A DNA stretch of 64,000 nucleotides, taken from contig CM075651.1 of the NCBI GenBank assembly GCA_037953625.1, positions 104,037,001-104,101,000 of the forward strand, read 5' to 3'. Positions 34,879-47,409 of this stretch are shown here, piece after piece. The notes beneath the pieces are model-generated. The model was given only the letters and a program-made list of their open reading frames with translations, searched no databases and was not told the origin of the DNA. Positions within the stretch are counted from its first letter, which is position 1, and each line of letters starts with the position of its first letter. Both the position numbers and the translations under genes were made by a program. This stretch comes from Crotalaria pallida (lineage: Eukaryota > Streptophyta > Magnoliopsida > Fabales > Fabaceae).

Positions 34879-37800
34879 AATGCTTGAGTCCCCAAGGGAC
34901 GTAGAGGGTGTAGCATGAGTCCTTGGAGGTTCTAACAAGTGTAGAATGGTTAAGAGAGTATTCTAAAGGCTTAGAATGGTCTAGGAATGTGTATTAGGAC
35001 TTATAATAACCATTAGAAAGATCCTAAACATTGCATGGTACCCCAAGGGACGTAGAAGGTGTAGCATGAGTCCTTTGAGGTTCTAACAAGTGTAGAATGG
35101 TTAAGATAGTATTCTAAAGGCTTAGAATGTTCTAGGAATGTGTATTTGTACTTATAATAACCATTAGAATGATCCTAAACATTGCATGGCACCCCAAGGG
35201 ACGTAGAGGGTGTAGCATGAGTCCTTGGAGGTCCTAACAAGTGTAGAATGGTTAAGATAGTATTCTAAAGGTGTAAAATGGTCTAGGAATGTGTATTAGG
35301 ACCTATAAGAAGAATTAGAAAGATCCTAAATAATGCTTGAGTCCCCAAGGGACGTAGAGGGTGTAGCATGAGTCCTTGGAGGTTCTAACACGTGTAGAAT
35401 GGTTAAGAAAGTATTCTAAAGGCTTAGAATGTTCTAGGAATGTGTATTTCTACTTATAATAACCATTAGATTGATCCTAAACATTGCATGGTACCCCAAG
35501 GGACGTAGAGGGTGTAGCATGAGTCCTTGGAGGTTCTAACAAGTGTAGGATGGTTAACAGAGTATTCTAAAGGTTTAGAATGGTCTAGGAATGTGTATTA
35601 GGACTTATAAGAACCATTAGAATGATCCTAAACAATGCTTGAGTCCCCAAGGGACGTAGAGGGCCTAGCATGAGTCCTTGGAGGTTCTAACACGTGTAGA
35701 ATGGTTAAGAAAGTATTCTAAAGGCTTAGAATGTTCTAGGAATGTGTATTTGTACTTATAATAACCATTAGATAGATCCTAAACATTGCATGGTACCCCA
35801 AGGGACGTAGAGGGTGTAGCATGAGTCCTTGGAGGTTCTAACAAGTGTAGAATGGTTAAGAGAGTATTCTAAAGGCTTAGAATGGTCTAGGACTGTGTAT
35901 TAGGACTTATAAGAACCATTAGAATGATCCTAAACAATGCTTGAGTCCCCAAGGGACGTAGAGGGTCTAGCATGAGTCCTTGGAGGTTCTAACAAGTGTA
36001 GAATGGTTAAGAGAGTATTCTAAAGGTGTAGAATGGTCTAGGAATGTGTATTAGGACTTATAAGAACCATTAGAATGATCCTAAACAATGCTTGAGTCCC
36101 CAAGGGACGTAGAGGGTGTAGCATGAGTCCTTGGAGGTTCTAACACGTGTAGAATGGTTAAGAAAGTATTCTAAAGGCTAAGAATGTTCTAGGAATGTGT
36201 ATTTGTACTTATAATAACCATTAGATAGATCCTAAACATTGCATGGTACCCCAAGGAACGTAGAGGGTGTAGAATGAGTCCTTGGAGGTTCTAACAAGTG
36301 TAGAATGGTTAAGAGAGTATTCTAAAGTCTTAGAATGGTCTAGGATTGTGTATTAGGACTTATAAGAACCATTAGAATGATCCTAAACAATGCTTGAGTC
36401 CCCAAGGGACGTAGAGGGTCTAGCATGAGTCCTTGGAGGTTCTAACAAGTGTAGAATGGTTAAGAGAGTATTCTAAAGGTGTAGAATGGTCTAGGAATGT
36501 GTATTAGGACCTATAAGAACAATTAGAAAGATCCTAAACAATGCTTGAGTCCCCAAGGGACGTAGAGGGTGTAGCATGAGTCCTTGGAGGTTCTAACAGC
36601 TGTAGAATGGTTAAGAGAGTATTCTAAAGGCTTAGAATGGTCTAGGAATGTGTATTAGGACTTATAATAACCATTAGAAAGATCCTAAACATTGCATGGT
36701 ACCCCAAGGGACGTAGAAGGTGTAGCATGAGTCCTTTGAGGTTCTAACAAGTGTAGAATGGTTAAGATAGTATTCTAAAGGCTAAGAATGTTCTAGGAAT
36801 GTGTATTTGTACTTAAAATAACCATTAGAATGATCCTAAACATTGCATGGCACCCCAAGGGACGTAGAGGGTGTAGCATGAGTCCTTGGAGGTCCTAACA
36901 AGTGTAGAATGGTTAAGATAGTATTCTAAAGGTGTAAAATGGTCTAGGAATGTGTATTAGGACCTATAAGAACAATTAGAAAGATCCTAAATAATGCTTG
37001 AGTCCCCAAGGGACGTAGAGGGTGTAGCATGAGTCCTTGGAGGTTCTAACACGTGTAGAATGGTTAAGAAAGTATTCTAAAGGCTTAGAATGTTCTAGGA
37101 ATGTGTATTTCTACTTATAATAACCATTAGATTGATCCTAAACATTGCATGGTACCCCATGGGACGTAGAGGGTGTAGCATGAGTCCTTGGAGGTTCTAA
37201 CAAGTGTAGGATGGTTAAGAGAGTATTCTAAAGGTTTAGAATGGTCTAGGAATGTGTATTAGGACTTATAAGAACCATTAGAATGATCCTAAAAAATGCT
37301 TGAGTCCCCAAGGGACGTAGAGGGTCTAGCATGAGTCCTTGGAGGTTCTAACACGTGTAGAATGGTTAAGAAAGTTTTCTAAAGGCTTAGAATGTTCTAG
37401 GAATGTGTATTTGTACTTATAATAACCATTAGATAGATCCTAAACATTGCATGGTACCCCAAGGGACGTAGAGGGTGTAGCATGAGTCCTTGGAGGTTCT
37501 AACAAGTGTAGAATGGTTAAGAGAGTATTCTAAAGGCTTAGAATGGTCTAGGACTGTGTATTAGGACTTATAAGAACCATTAGAATGATCCTAAACAATG
37601 CTTGAGTCCCCAAGGGACGTAGAGGGCCTAGCATGAGTCCTTGGAGGTTCTAACACGTGTAGAATGGTTAAGAAAGTATTCTAAAGGCTTAGAATGTTCT
37701 AGGAATGTGTATTTGTACTTATAATAACCATTAGATAGATCCTAAACATTGCATGGTACCCCAAGGGACGTAGAGGGTGTAGCATGAGTCCTTGGAGGTT

Positions 37801-38653
37801 CTAACAAGTGTAGAATGGTTAAGAGAGTATTCTAAAGGCTTAGAATGGTCTAGGACTGTGTATTAGGACTTATAAGAACCATTAGAATGATCCTAAACAA
37901 TGCTTGAGTCCCCAAGGGACGTAGAGGGTCTAGCATGAGTCCTTGGAGGTTCTAACAAGTGTAGAATGGTTAAGAGAGTATTCTAAAGGTGTAGAATGGT
38001 CTAGGAATGTGTATTAGGACCTATAAGAACAATTAGAAAGATCCTAAACAATGCTTGAGTCCCCAAGGGACGTAGAGGGTGTAGCATGAGTCCTTGGAGG
38101 TTCTAACAGGTGTAGAATGGGTAAGAGAGTATTCTAAAGGCTTAGAATGGTCTAGGAATGTGTATTAGGACTTATAATAACCATTAGAAAGATCCTAAAC
38201 ATTGCATGGTACCCCAAGGGACGTAGAAGGTGTAGCATGAGTCCTTGGAGGTTCTAACAAGTGTAGAATGGTTAAGATAGTATTCTAAAGGCTTAGAATG
38301 TTCTAGGAATGTGTATTTGTACTTATAATAACCATTATAATGATCCTAAACATTGCATGGTACCCCAAGGGACGTAGAGGGTGTAGCATGAGTCCTTGGA
38401 GATTCTAACAAGTGTAGAATGGTTAAGAGAGTATTCTAAAGGCTTAGAATGGTCTAGGAATGTGTATTAGGACTTATAAGAACCATTAGAATGATCCTAA
38501 ACAATGCTTGAGTCCCCAAGGGACGTAGAGGGTGTAGCATGAGTCCTTAGAGGTTCTAACAAGTGTAGAATGGTTAAGATAGTATTCTAAAGGTGTAGAA
38601 AGGTCTAGGAATGTGTATTAGGACCTATAAGAACAATTAGAAAGATCCTAAAC
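34879..38653 (+). repeat. 25-unit (3,775-bp) tandem HOR, copy 1
   Basis: Followed directly by a second copy at 38,654-42,428. Markers 3,775 bp apart are AAGAAGAATTAG (35,308 and 39,083), CCCCATGGGACG (37,155 and 40,930), CCTAAAAAATGC (37,289 and 41,064), AAGTTTTC (37,372 and 41,147) and CCATTATAATG (38,332 and 42,107). Within it the GGCCTAGC units mark shorter sub-duplications. The last unit, 38,504-38,653, differs from its counterpart at 42,279. Confidence 0.92.
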
Positions 38654-41600
38654 AATGCTTGAGTCCCCAAGGGACGTAGAGGGTGTAGCATGAGTCCTTG
38701 GAGGTTCTAACAAGTGTAGAATGGTTAAGAGAGTATTCTAAAGGCTTAGAATGGTCTAGGAATGTGTATTAGGACTTATAATAACCATTAGAAAGATCCT
38801 AAACATTGCATGGTACCCCAAGGGACGTAGAAGGTGTAGCATGAGTCCTTTGAGGTTCTAACAAGTGTAGAATGGTTAAGATAGTATTCTAAAGGCTTAG
38901 AATGTTCTAGGAATGTGTATTTGTACTTATAATAACCATTAGAATGATCCTAAACATTGCATGGCACCCCAAGGGACGTAGAGGGTGTAGCATGAGTCCT
39001 TGGAGGTCCTAACAAGTGTAGAATGGTTAAGATAGTATTCTAAAGGTGTAAAATGGTCTAGGAATGTGTATTAGGACCTATAAGAAGAATTAGAAAGATC
39101 CTAAATAATGCTTGAGTCCCCAAGGGACGTAGAGGGTGTAGCATGAGTCCTTGGAGGTTCTAACACGTGTAGAATGGTTAAGAAAGTATTCTAAAGGCTT
39201 AGAATGTTCTAGGAATGTGTATTTCTACTTATAATAACCATTAGATTGATCCTAAACATTGCATGGTACCCCAAGGGACGTAGAGGGTGTAGCATGAGTC
39301 CTTGGAGGTTCTAACAAGTGTAGGATGGTTAACAGAGTATTCTAAAGGTTTAGAATGGTCTAGGAATGTGTATTAGGACTTATAAGAACCATTAGAATGA
39401 TCCTAAACAATGCTTGAGTCCCCAAGGGACGTAGAGGGCCTAGCATGAGTCCTTGGAGGTTCTAACACGTGTAGAATGGTTAAGAAAGTATTCTAAAGGC
39501 TTAGAATGTTCTAGGAATGTGTATTTGTACTTATAATAACCATTAGATAGATCCTAAACATTGCATGGTACCCCAAGGGACGTAGAGGGTGTAGCATGAG
39601 TCCTTGGAGGTTCTAACAAGTGTAGAATGGTTAAGAGAGTATTCTAAAGGCTTAGAATGGTCTAGGACTGTGTATTAGGACTTATAAGAACCATTAGAAT
39701 GATCCTAAACAATGCTTGAGTCCCCAAGGGACGTAGAGGGTCTAGCATGAGTCCTTGGAGGTTCTAACAAGTGTAGAATGGTTAAGAGAGTATTCTAAAG
39801 GTGTAGAATGGTCTAGGAATGTGTATTAGGACTTATAAGAACCATTAGAATGATCCTAAACAATGCTTGAGTCCCCAAGGGACGTAGAGGGTGTAGCATG
39901 AGTCCTTGGAGGTTCTAACACGTGTAGAATGGTTAAGAAAGTATTCTAAAGGCTAAGAATGTTCTAGGAATGTGTATTTGTACTTATAATAACCATTAGA
40001 TAGATCCTAAACATTGCATGGTACCCCAAGGGACGTAGAGGGTGTAGAATGAGTCCTTGGAGGTTCTAACAAGTGTAGAATGGTTAAGAGAGTATTCTAA
40101 AGTCTTAGAATGGTCTAGGATTGTGTATTAGGACTTATAAGAACCATTAGAATGATCCTAAACAATGCTTGAGTCCCCAAGGGACGTAGAGGGTCTAGCA
40201 TGAGTCCTTGGAGGTTCTAACAAGTGTAGAATGGTTAAGAGAGTATTCTAAAGGTGTAGAAAGGTCTAGGAATGTGTATTAGGACCTATAAGAACAATTA
40301 GAAAGATCCTAAACAATGCTTGAGTCCCCAAGGGACGTAGAGGATGTAGCATGAGTCCTTGGAGGTTCTAACAGGTGTAGAATGGTTAAGATAGTATTCT
40401 AAAGGTGTAGAAAGGTCTAGGAATGTGTATTAGGACCTATAAGAACAATTAGAAAGATCCTAAACAATGCTTGAGTCCCCAAGGGACGTAGAGGGTGTAG
40501 CATGAGTCCTTGGAGGTTCTAACAAGTGTAGAATGGTTAAGATAGTATTCTAAAGGCTAAGAATGTTCTAGGAATGTGTATTTGTACTTAAAATAACCAT
40601 TAGAATGATCCTAAACATTGCATGGCACCCCAAGGGACGTAGAGGGTGTAGCATGAGTCCTTGGAGGTCCTAACAAGTGTAGAATGGTTAAGATAGTATT
40701 CTAAAGGTGTAAAATGGTCTAGGAATGTGTATTAGGACCTATAAGAACAATTAGAAAGATCCTAAATAATGCTTGAGTCCCCAAGGGACGTAGAGGGTGT
40801 AGCATGAGTCCTTGGAGGTTCTAACACGTGTAGAATGGTTAAGAAAGTATTCTAAAGGCTTAGAATGTTCTAGGAATGTGTATTTCTACTTATAATAACC
40901 ATTAGATTGATCCTAAACATTGCATGGTACCCCATGGGACGTAGAGGGTGTAGCATGAGTCCTTGGAGGTTCTAACAAGTGTAGGATGGTTAAGAGAGTA
41001 TTCTAAAGGTTTAGAATGGTCTAGGAATGTGTATTAGGACTTATAAGAACCATTAGAATGATCCTAAAAAATGCTTGAGTCCCCAAGGGACGTAGAGGGT
41101 CTAGCATGAGTCCTTGGAGGTTCTAACACGTGTAGAATGGTTAAGAAAGTTTTCTAAAGGCTTAGAATGTTCTAGGAATGTGTATTTGTACTTATAATAA
41201 CCATTAGATAGATCCTAAACATTGTATGGTACCCCAAGGGACGTAGAGGGTGTAGCATGAGTCCTTGGAGGTTCTAACAAGTGTAGAATGGTTAAGAGAG
41301 TATTCTAAAGGCTTAGAATGGTCTAGGACTGTGTATTAGGACTTATAAGAACCATTAGAATGATCCTAAACAATGCTTGAGTCCCCAAGGGACGTAGAGG
41401 GCCTAGCATGAGTCCTTGGAGGTTCTAACACGTGTAGAATGGTTAAGAAAGTATTCTAAAGGCTTAGAATGTTCTAGGAATGTGTATTTGTACTTATAAT
41501 AACCATTAGATAGATCCTAAACATTGCATGGTACCCCAAGGGACGTAGAGGGTGTAGCATGAGTCCTTGGAGGTTCTAACAAGTGTAGAATGGTTAAGAG

Positions 41601-42428
41601 AGTATTCTAAAGGCTTAGAATGGTCTAGGACTGTGTATTAGGACTTATAAGAACCATTAGAATGATCCTAAACAATGCTTGAGTCCCCAAGGGACGTAGA
41701 GGGTCTAGCATGAGTCCTTGGAGGTTCTAACAAGTGTAGAATGGTTAAGAGAGTATTCGAAAGGTGTAGAATGGTCTAGGAATGTGTATTAGGACCTATA
41801 AGAACAATTAGAAAGATCCTAAACAATGCTTGAGTCCCCAAGGGACGTAGAGGGTGTAGCATGAGTCCTTGGAGGTTCTAACAGGTGTAGAATGGTTAAG
41901 AGAGTATTCTAAAGGCTTAGAATGGTCTAGGAATGTGTATTAGGACTTATAATAACCATTAGAAAGATCCTAAACATTGCATGGTACCCCAAGGGACGTA
42001 GAAGGTGTAGCATGAGTCCTTGGAGGTTCTAACAAGTGTAGAATGGTTAAGATAGTATTCTAAAGGCTTAGAATGTTCTAGGAATGTGTATTTGTACTTA
42101 TAATAACCATTATAATGATCCTAAACATTGCATGGTACCCCAAGGGACGTAGAGGGTGTAGCATGAGTCCTTGGAGATTCTAACAAGTGTAGAATGGTTA
42201 AGAGAGTATTCTAAAGGCTTAGAATGGTCTAGGAATGTGTATTAGGACTTATAAGAACCATTAGAATGATCCTAAACAATGCTTGCGTCCCCAAGGGACG
42301 TAGAGGGTCTAGCATGAGTCCTTGGAGGTTCTAACAGGTGTAGAATAGTTAAGAGAGTATTCTAAAGGCTTAGAATGGTCTAGGAATGTGTATTAGGACT
42401 TATAAGAACCATTAGAATGATCCTAAAC
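38654..42428 (+). repeat. 25-unit (3,775-bp) tandem HOR, copy 2
   Basis: Second copy of 34,879-38,653. It is nearly identical apart from scattered single changes (for example ATTGTATGG at 41,221 and TATTCGAAAGG at 41,757) and one replaced patch at about 40,250-40,530. The right end (from 42,279: GCTTGCG, GTAGAATAG) starts block A. Confidence 0.92.
40250..40530 (+). repeat. Conversion-like patch inside HOR copy 2
   Basis: Copy 1 at the matching place (36,475-36,755) reads GTGTAGAATGG, then an AACAGCTG / ATAATAACC unit, then ATTGCATGGTACC. Here the array reads GTGTAGAAAGG twice (40,254 and 40,405), with GGATGTAG, AACAGG and TTAAGATAG, and then returns to the copy 1 order at GGCTAAGAATG. GTGTAGAAAGG otherwise occurs only at 38,593. 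Length is unchanged, as expected for gene conversion rather than slippage. Confidence 0.75.
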
Positions 42429-43334
42429 AATGCTTGAGTCCCCAAGGGACGTAGAGGGTCTAGCATGAGTCCTTGGAGGTTCTAACAAGTGTAGAATGGT
42501 TAAGAGAGTATTCTATAGGCTTAGAATGGTCTAGGATAGTGTATTAGGATTTATAAGAACCATGAGAATGATCCTAAACAATGCTTGAGTCCCCAAGGGA
42601 CGTACAGGGTCTAGCATGAGTCCTTGGAGGTTCTAACAGGTGTAGCATGGTTAAGAGAGTATTCTAAAGGCTTAGAATGGTCTAGGAATGTGTATTAGGA
42701 CTTATAAGAACCATTTGAATGATCCTAAACAATGCTGTAGTCCCCAAGGGACGTAGAGGATCTAGCATGAGTCCTTGGAGGTTCTAACAAGTGTAGAATG
42801 GTTAAGAGAGTATTCTAAAGGTGTAGAATGGTCTAGGAATGTGTATTAGGACCTATAAGAACAATTAGAAAGATCCTAAACAATGCTTGAGTCCCCAAGG
42901 GACGTAGAGGGTGTAGCATGAGTCCTTGGAGGTTCTAACAAGTGTAGGATGGTTAAAAGAGTATTCTAAAGGCTTAGAATGGTCTAGGAATGTGTATTAG
43001 GACTTATAAGAACCATTTGAATGATCCTAAACAATGCTTGAGTCCCCAAGGGACGTAGAGGATCTAGCATGAGTCCTTGGAGGTTCTAACAAGTGTAGAA
43101 TGGTTAAGAGAGTATTCTAAAGGTGTAGAATGGTCTAGGAATGTGTATTTGTACTTATAATAACCATTAGAATGATCCTAAACATTGCATGGCACCCCAA
43201 GGGACGTAGAGGGTGTAGCATGAGTCCTTGGAGGTCCTAACAAGTGTAGAATGGTTAAGATAGTATTCTAAAGGTGTAAAATGGTCTAGGAATGTGTATT
43301 AGGACCTATAAGAACAATTAGAAAGATCCTAAAT

Positions 43335-44692
43335 AATGCTTGAGTCCCCAAGGGACGTAGAGGGTGTAGCATGAGTCCTTGGAGGTTCTAACACGTGTAG
43401 AATGGTTAAGAAAGTATTCTAAAGGCTTAGAATGTTCTAGGAATGTGTATTTCTACTTATAATAACCATTAGATTGATCCTAAACATTGCATGGTACCCC
43501 AAGGGACGTAGAGGGTGTAGCATGAGTCCTTGGAGGTTCTAACAAGTGTAGGATGGTTAACAGAGTATTCTAAAGGTTTAGAATGGTCTAGGAATGTGTA
43601 TTAGGACTTATAAGAACCATTAGAATGATCCTAAACAATGCTTGAGTCCCCAAGGGACGTAGAGGGCCTAGCATGAGTCCTTGGAGGTTCTAACACGTGT
43701 AGAATGGTTAAGAGAGTATTCTAAAGGCTTAGAATGTTCTAGGAATGTGTATTAGGACCTATAAGAACAATTAGAAAGATCCTAAACAATGCTTGAGTCC
43801 CCAAGTGACGTAGATGGTGTAGCATGAGTCCTTGGAGGTTCTAACAAGTGTAGGATGGTTAAAAGAGTATTCTAAAGGCTTAGAATGGTCTAGGAATGTG
43901 TATTAGGACTTATAAGAACCATTAGAATGATCCTAAACAATGCTTGAGTCCCCAAGGGACGTAGAGGGTCTAGCATAAGTGCTTGAGGTTCTAACAAGTT
44001 TAGAATGGTTAAGAGAGTATTCTAAAGGTGTAGAATGGTCTAGGAATGTGTATTAGGACCTATAAGAACAATTAGAAAGATCCTAAACAATGCTTGAGTC
44101 CCCAAGGGACGTAGAGGGTGTAGCATGAGTCCTTGGAGGTTCTAACACGTGTAGAATGGTTAAGAAAGTATTCTAAAGGCTTAGAATGTTCTAGGAATGT
44201 GTATTTGTACTTATAATAACCATTAGAATGATCCTAAACAATGCTTGAATCCCCAAGGGACGTAGAGGGTCTAGCATGAGTCCTTGGAGGTTCTAACAAG
44301 TGTAGAATGGTTAAGAGAGTATTCTAAAGGTGTAGAATGGTATAGGAATGTGTATTAGGACCTATAAGAACAATTAGAAAGATCCTAAACAATGCTTGAG
44401 TCCCCAAGGGACGTAGAGGGTGTAGCATGAGTCCTTGGAGGTTCTAACAAGTGTAGAATGGTTAAGAGAGTATTCTAAAGGCTTAGAATGGTCTAGGAAT
44501 GTGTATTAGGACTTATAAGAACCATTAGAATGATCCTAAACAATGCTTGAGTCCCCAAGGGACATAGAGGGTCTAGCATAAGTGCTTGGAGGTTCTAACA
44601 AGTGTAGAATGGTTAAGAGAGTATTCTAAAGGTGTAGAATGGTCTAGGAATGTGTATTAGGACCTATAAGAACAATTAGAAAGATCCTAAAC
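43335..44692 (+). repeat. 9-unit (1,358-bp) tandem HOR in block A, copy 1
   Basis: Nine units, one of them 150 bp long. Repeated directly at 44,693-46,050. Markers 1,358 bp apart are TATTTCTAC (43,448 and 44,806), GGCCTAGC (43,666 and 45,024), AAGTGACGTAGATGG, the GCTTGAGG deletion (43,981 and 45,339), GCTTGAATCC (44,243 and 45,601) and GGTATAGG. The same pair occurs in block B at about 50,126-52,841. Confidence 0.9.
43981..43990 (+). other. First site of a 1-bp deletion haplotype
   Basis: TGCTTGGAGG has lost one G, giving TGCTTGAGG, always together with AACAAGTTTAG just downstream. Nine such 150-bp units exist, starting GCTTGAGG at 43,981, 45,339, 48,509, 49,565, 50,772, 52,130, 55,300, 57,262 and 59,828, and nowhere else. 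Spacings correspond to 9, 21, 7, 8, 9, 21, 13 and 17 units, each minus one base. The 9-21 motif appears twice, which exposes the A/B block duplication. Confidence 0.9.
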
Positions 44693-46050
44693 AATGCTTG
44701 AGTCCCCAAGGGACGTAGAGGGTGTAGCATGAGTCCTTGGAGGTTCTAACACGTGTAGAATGGTTAAGAAAGTATTCTAAAGGCTTAGAATGTTCTAGGA
44801 ATGTGTATTTCTACTTATAATAACCATTAGATTGATCCTAAACATTGCATGGTACCCCAAGGGACGTAGAGGGTGTAGCATGAGTCCTTGGAGGTTCTAA
44901 CAAGTGTAGGATGGTTAACAGAGTATTCTAAAGGTTTAGAATGGTCTAGGAATGTGTATTAGGACTTATAAGAACCATTAGAATGATCCTAAACAATGCT
45001 TGAGTCCCCAAGGGACGTAGAGGGCCTAGCATGAGTCCTTGGAGGTTCTAACACGTGTAGAATGGTTAAGAGAGTATTCTAAAGGCTTAGAATGTTCTAG
45101 GAATGTGTATTAGGACCTATAAGAACAATTAGAAAGATCCTAAACAATGCTTGAGTCCCCAAGTGACGTAGATGGTGTAGCATGAGTCCTTGGAGGTTCT
45201 AACAAGTGTAGGATGGTTAAAAGAGTATTCTAAAGGCTTAGAATGGTCTAGGAATGTGTATTAGGACTTATAAGAACCATTAGAATGATCCTAAACAATG
45301 CTTGAGTCCCCAAGGGACGTAGAGGGTCTAGCATAAGTGCTTGAGGTTCTAACAAGTTTAGAATGGTTAAGAGAGTATTCTAAAGGTGTAGAATGGTCTA
45401 GGAATGTGTATTAGGACCTATAAGAACAATTAGAAAGATCCTAAACAATGCTTGAGTCCCCAAGGGACGTAGAGGGTGTAGCATGAGTCCTTGGAGGTTC
45501 TAACACGTGTAGAATGGTTAAGAAAGTATTCTAAAGGCTTAGAATGTTCTAGGAATGTGTATTTGTACTTATAATAACCATTAGAATGATCCTAAACAAT
45601 GCTTGAATCCCCAAGGGACGTAGAGGGTCTAGCATGAGTCCTTGGAGGTTCTAACAAGTGTAGAATGGTTAAGAGAGTATTCTAAAGGTGTAGAATGGTA
45701 TAGGAATGTGTTTTAGGACCTATAAGAACAATTAGAAAGATCCTAAACAATGCTTGAGTCCCCAAGGGACGTAGAGGGTGTAGCATGAGTCCTTGGAGGT
45801 TCTAACAAGTGTAGAATGGTTAAGAGAGTATTCTAAAGGCTTAGAATGGTCTAGGAATGTGTATTAGGACTTATAAGAACCATTAGAATGATCCTAAACA
45901 ATGCTTGAGTCCCCAAGGGACATAGAGGGTCTAGCATAAGTGCTTGGAGGTTCTAACAAGTGTAGAATGGTTAAGAGAGTATTCTAAAGGTGTAGAATGG
46001 TCTAGGAATGTGTATTAGGACCTATAAGAACAATTAGAAAGATCCTAAAC
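44693..46050 (+). repeat. 9-unit (1,358-bp) tandem HOR in block A, copy 2
   Basis: Second copy of 43,335-44,692. A private GTGTTTTAGG sits near 45,710. Past 46,050 the next CACGTG unit has TATTTGTAC rather than TATTTCTAC, so it leads into a 4-unit repeat instead of a third 9-unit copy. Confidence 0.9.
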
Positions 46051-46201
46051 AATGCTTGAGTCCCCAAGGGACGTAGAGGGTGTAGCATGAGTCCTTGGAG
46101 GTTCTAACACGTGTAGAATGGTTAAGAAAGTATTCTAAAGGCTTAGAATGTTCTAGGAATGTGTATTTGTACTTATAATAACCATTAGAATGATCCTAAA
46201 C
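45598..46201 (+). repeat. 4-unit (604-bp) tandem repeat in block A, copy 1
   Basis: Four units in the order GCTTGAATCC / GGTATAGG, GCTTAG, GACATAG / CATAAGTG, CACGTG / TATTTGTAC, repeated at 46,202-46,805 (GCTTGAATCC at 45,601 and 46,205). Block B has both copies (52,389-53,596) but block C has one, explaining why C is four units shorter there. Confidence 0.88.
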
Positions 46202-46805
46202 AATGCTTGAATCCCCAAGGGACGTAGAGGGTCTAGCATGAGTCCTTGGAGGTTCTAACAAGTGTAGAATGGTTAAGAGAGTATTCTAAAGGTGTAGAAT
46301 GGTATAGGAATGTGTATTAGGACCTATAAGAACAATTAGAAAGATCCTAAACAATGCTTGAGTCCCCAAGGGACGTAGAGGGTGTAGCATGAGTCCTTGG
46401 AGGTTCTAACAAGTGTAGAATGGTTAAGAGAGTATTCTAAAGGCTTAGAATGGTCTAGGAATGTGTATTAGGACTTATAAGAACCATTAGAATGATCCTA
46501 AACAATGCTTGAGTCCCCAAGGGACATAGAGGGTCTAGCATAAGTGCTTGGAGGTTCTAACAAGTGTAGAATGGTTAAGAGAGTATTCTAAAGGTGTAGA
46601 ATGGTCTAGGAATGTGTATTAGGACCTATAAGAACAATTAGAAAGATCCTAAACAATGCTTGAGTCCCCAAGGGACGTAGAGGGTGTAGCATGAGTCCTT
46701 GGAGGTTCTAACACGTGTAGAATGGTTAAGAAAGTATTCTAAAGGCTTAGAATGTTCTAGGAATGTGTATTTGTACTTATAATAACCATTAGATAGATCC
46801 TAAAC
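46202..46805 (+). repeat. 4-unit (604-bp) tandem repeat in block A, copy 2
   Basis: Second copy of 45,598-46,201. Its last unit ends in GATAGATCC and leads into an ATTGCATGGTACC unit with AAGGGGCG and GGACTGTG, whereas copy 1 ends in GAATGATCC. Confidence 0.88.
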
Positions 46806-47258
46806 ATTGCATGGTACCCCAAGGGGCGTAGAGGGTGTAGCATGAGTCCTTGGAGGTTCTAACAAGTGTAGAATGGTTAAGAGAGTATTCTAAAGGCTTA
46901 GAATGGTCTAGGACTGTGTATTAGGACTTATAAGAACCATTAGAATGATCCTAAACAATGCTTGAGTCCCCAAGGGATGTAGAGGGTCTAGCATGAGTCC
47001 TTGGAGGTTCTAACAAGTGTAGAATGGTTAAGAGAGTATTCCAAAGGTGTAGAATGGTCTAGGAATGTGTATTAGGACCTATAAGAACAATTAGAAAGAT
47101 CCTAAACAATGCTTGAGTCCCCAAGGGACGTAGAGGGTGTAGCATGAGTCCTTGGAGGTTCTAACAGGTGTAGAATGGTTAAGAGAGTATTCTAAAGGCT
47201 TAGAATGGTCTAGGAATGTGTATTAGGATTTATAAGAACCATGAGAATGATCCTAAAC

Positions 47259-47409
47259 AATGCTGGAATCCCCAAGGGACGTAGACGGTCTAGCATGAGT
47301 CCTTGGAGGTTGTAGCAGGTGTAGCATGGTTAAGAGAGTATTCTAAAGGCTTAGAATGGTCTAGGAATGTGTATTAGGACTTATAAGAACCATTTGAATG
47401 ATCCTAAAT
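47259..47409 (+). repeat. Unit with GCTGGAATCC and GGTTGTAGCAGG
   Basis: A rare unit with GCTGGAATCC, GTAGACGG and GGTTGTAGCAGG. Its copy in block B (54,050) has all three. The copy in block C (58,578) has GCTGGAATCC and GTAGACGG but the ordinary GGTTCTAACAGG. A and B therefore share a mutation that C lacks, which helps order the block duplications. Confidence 0.85.
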
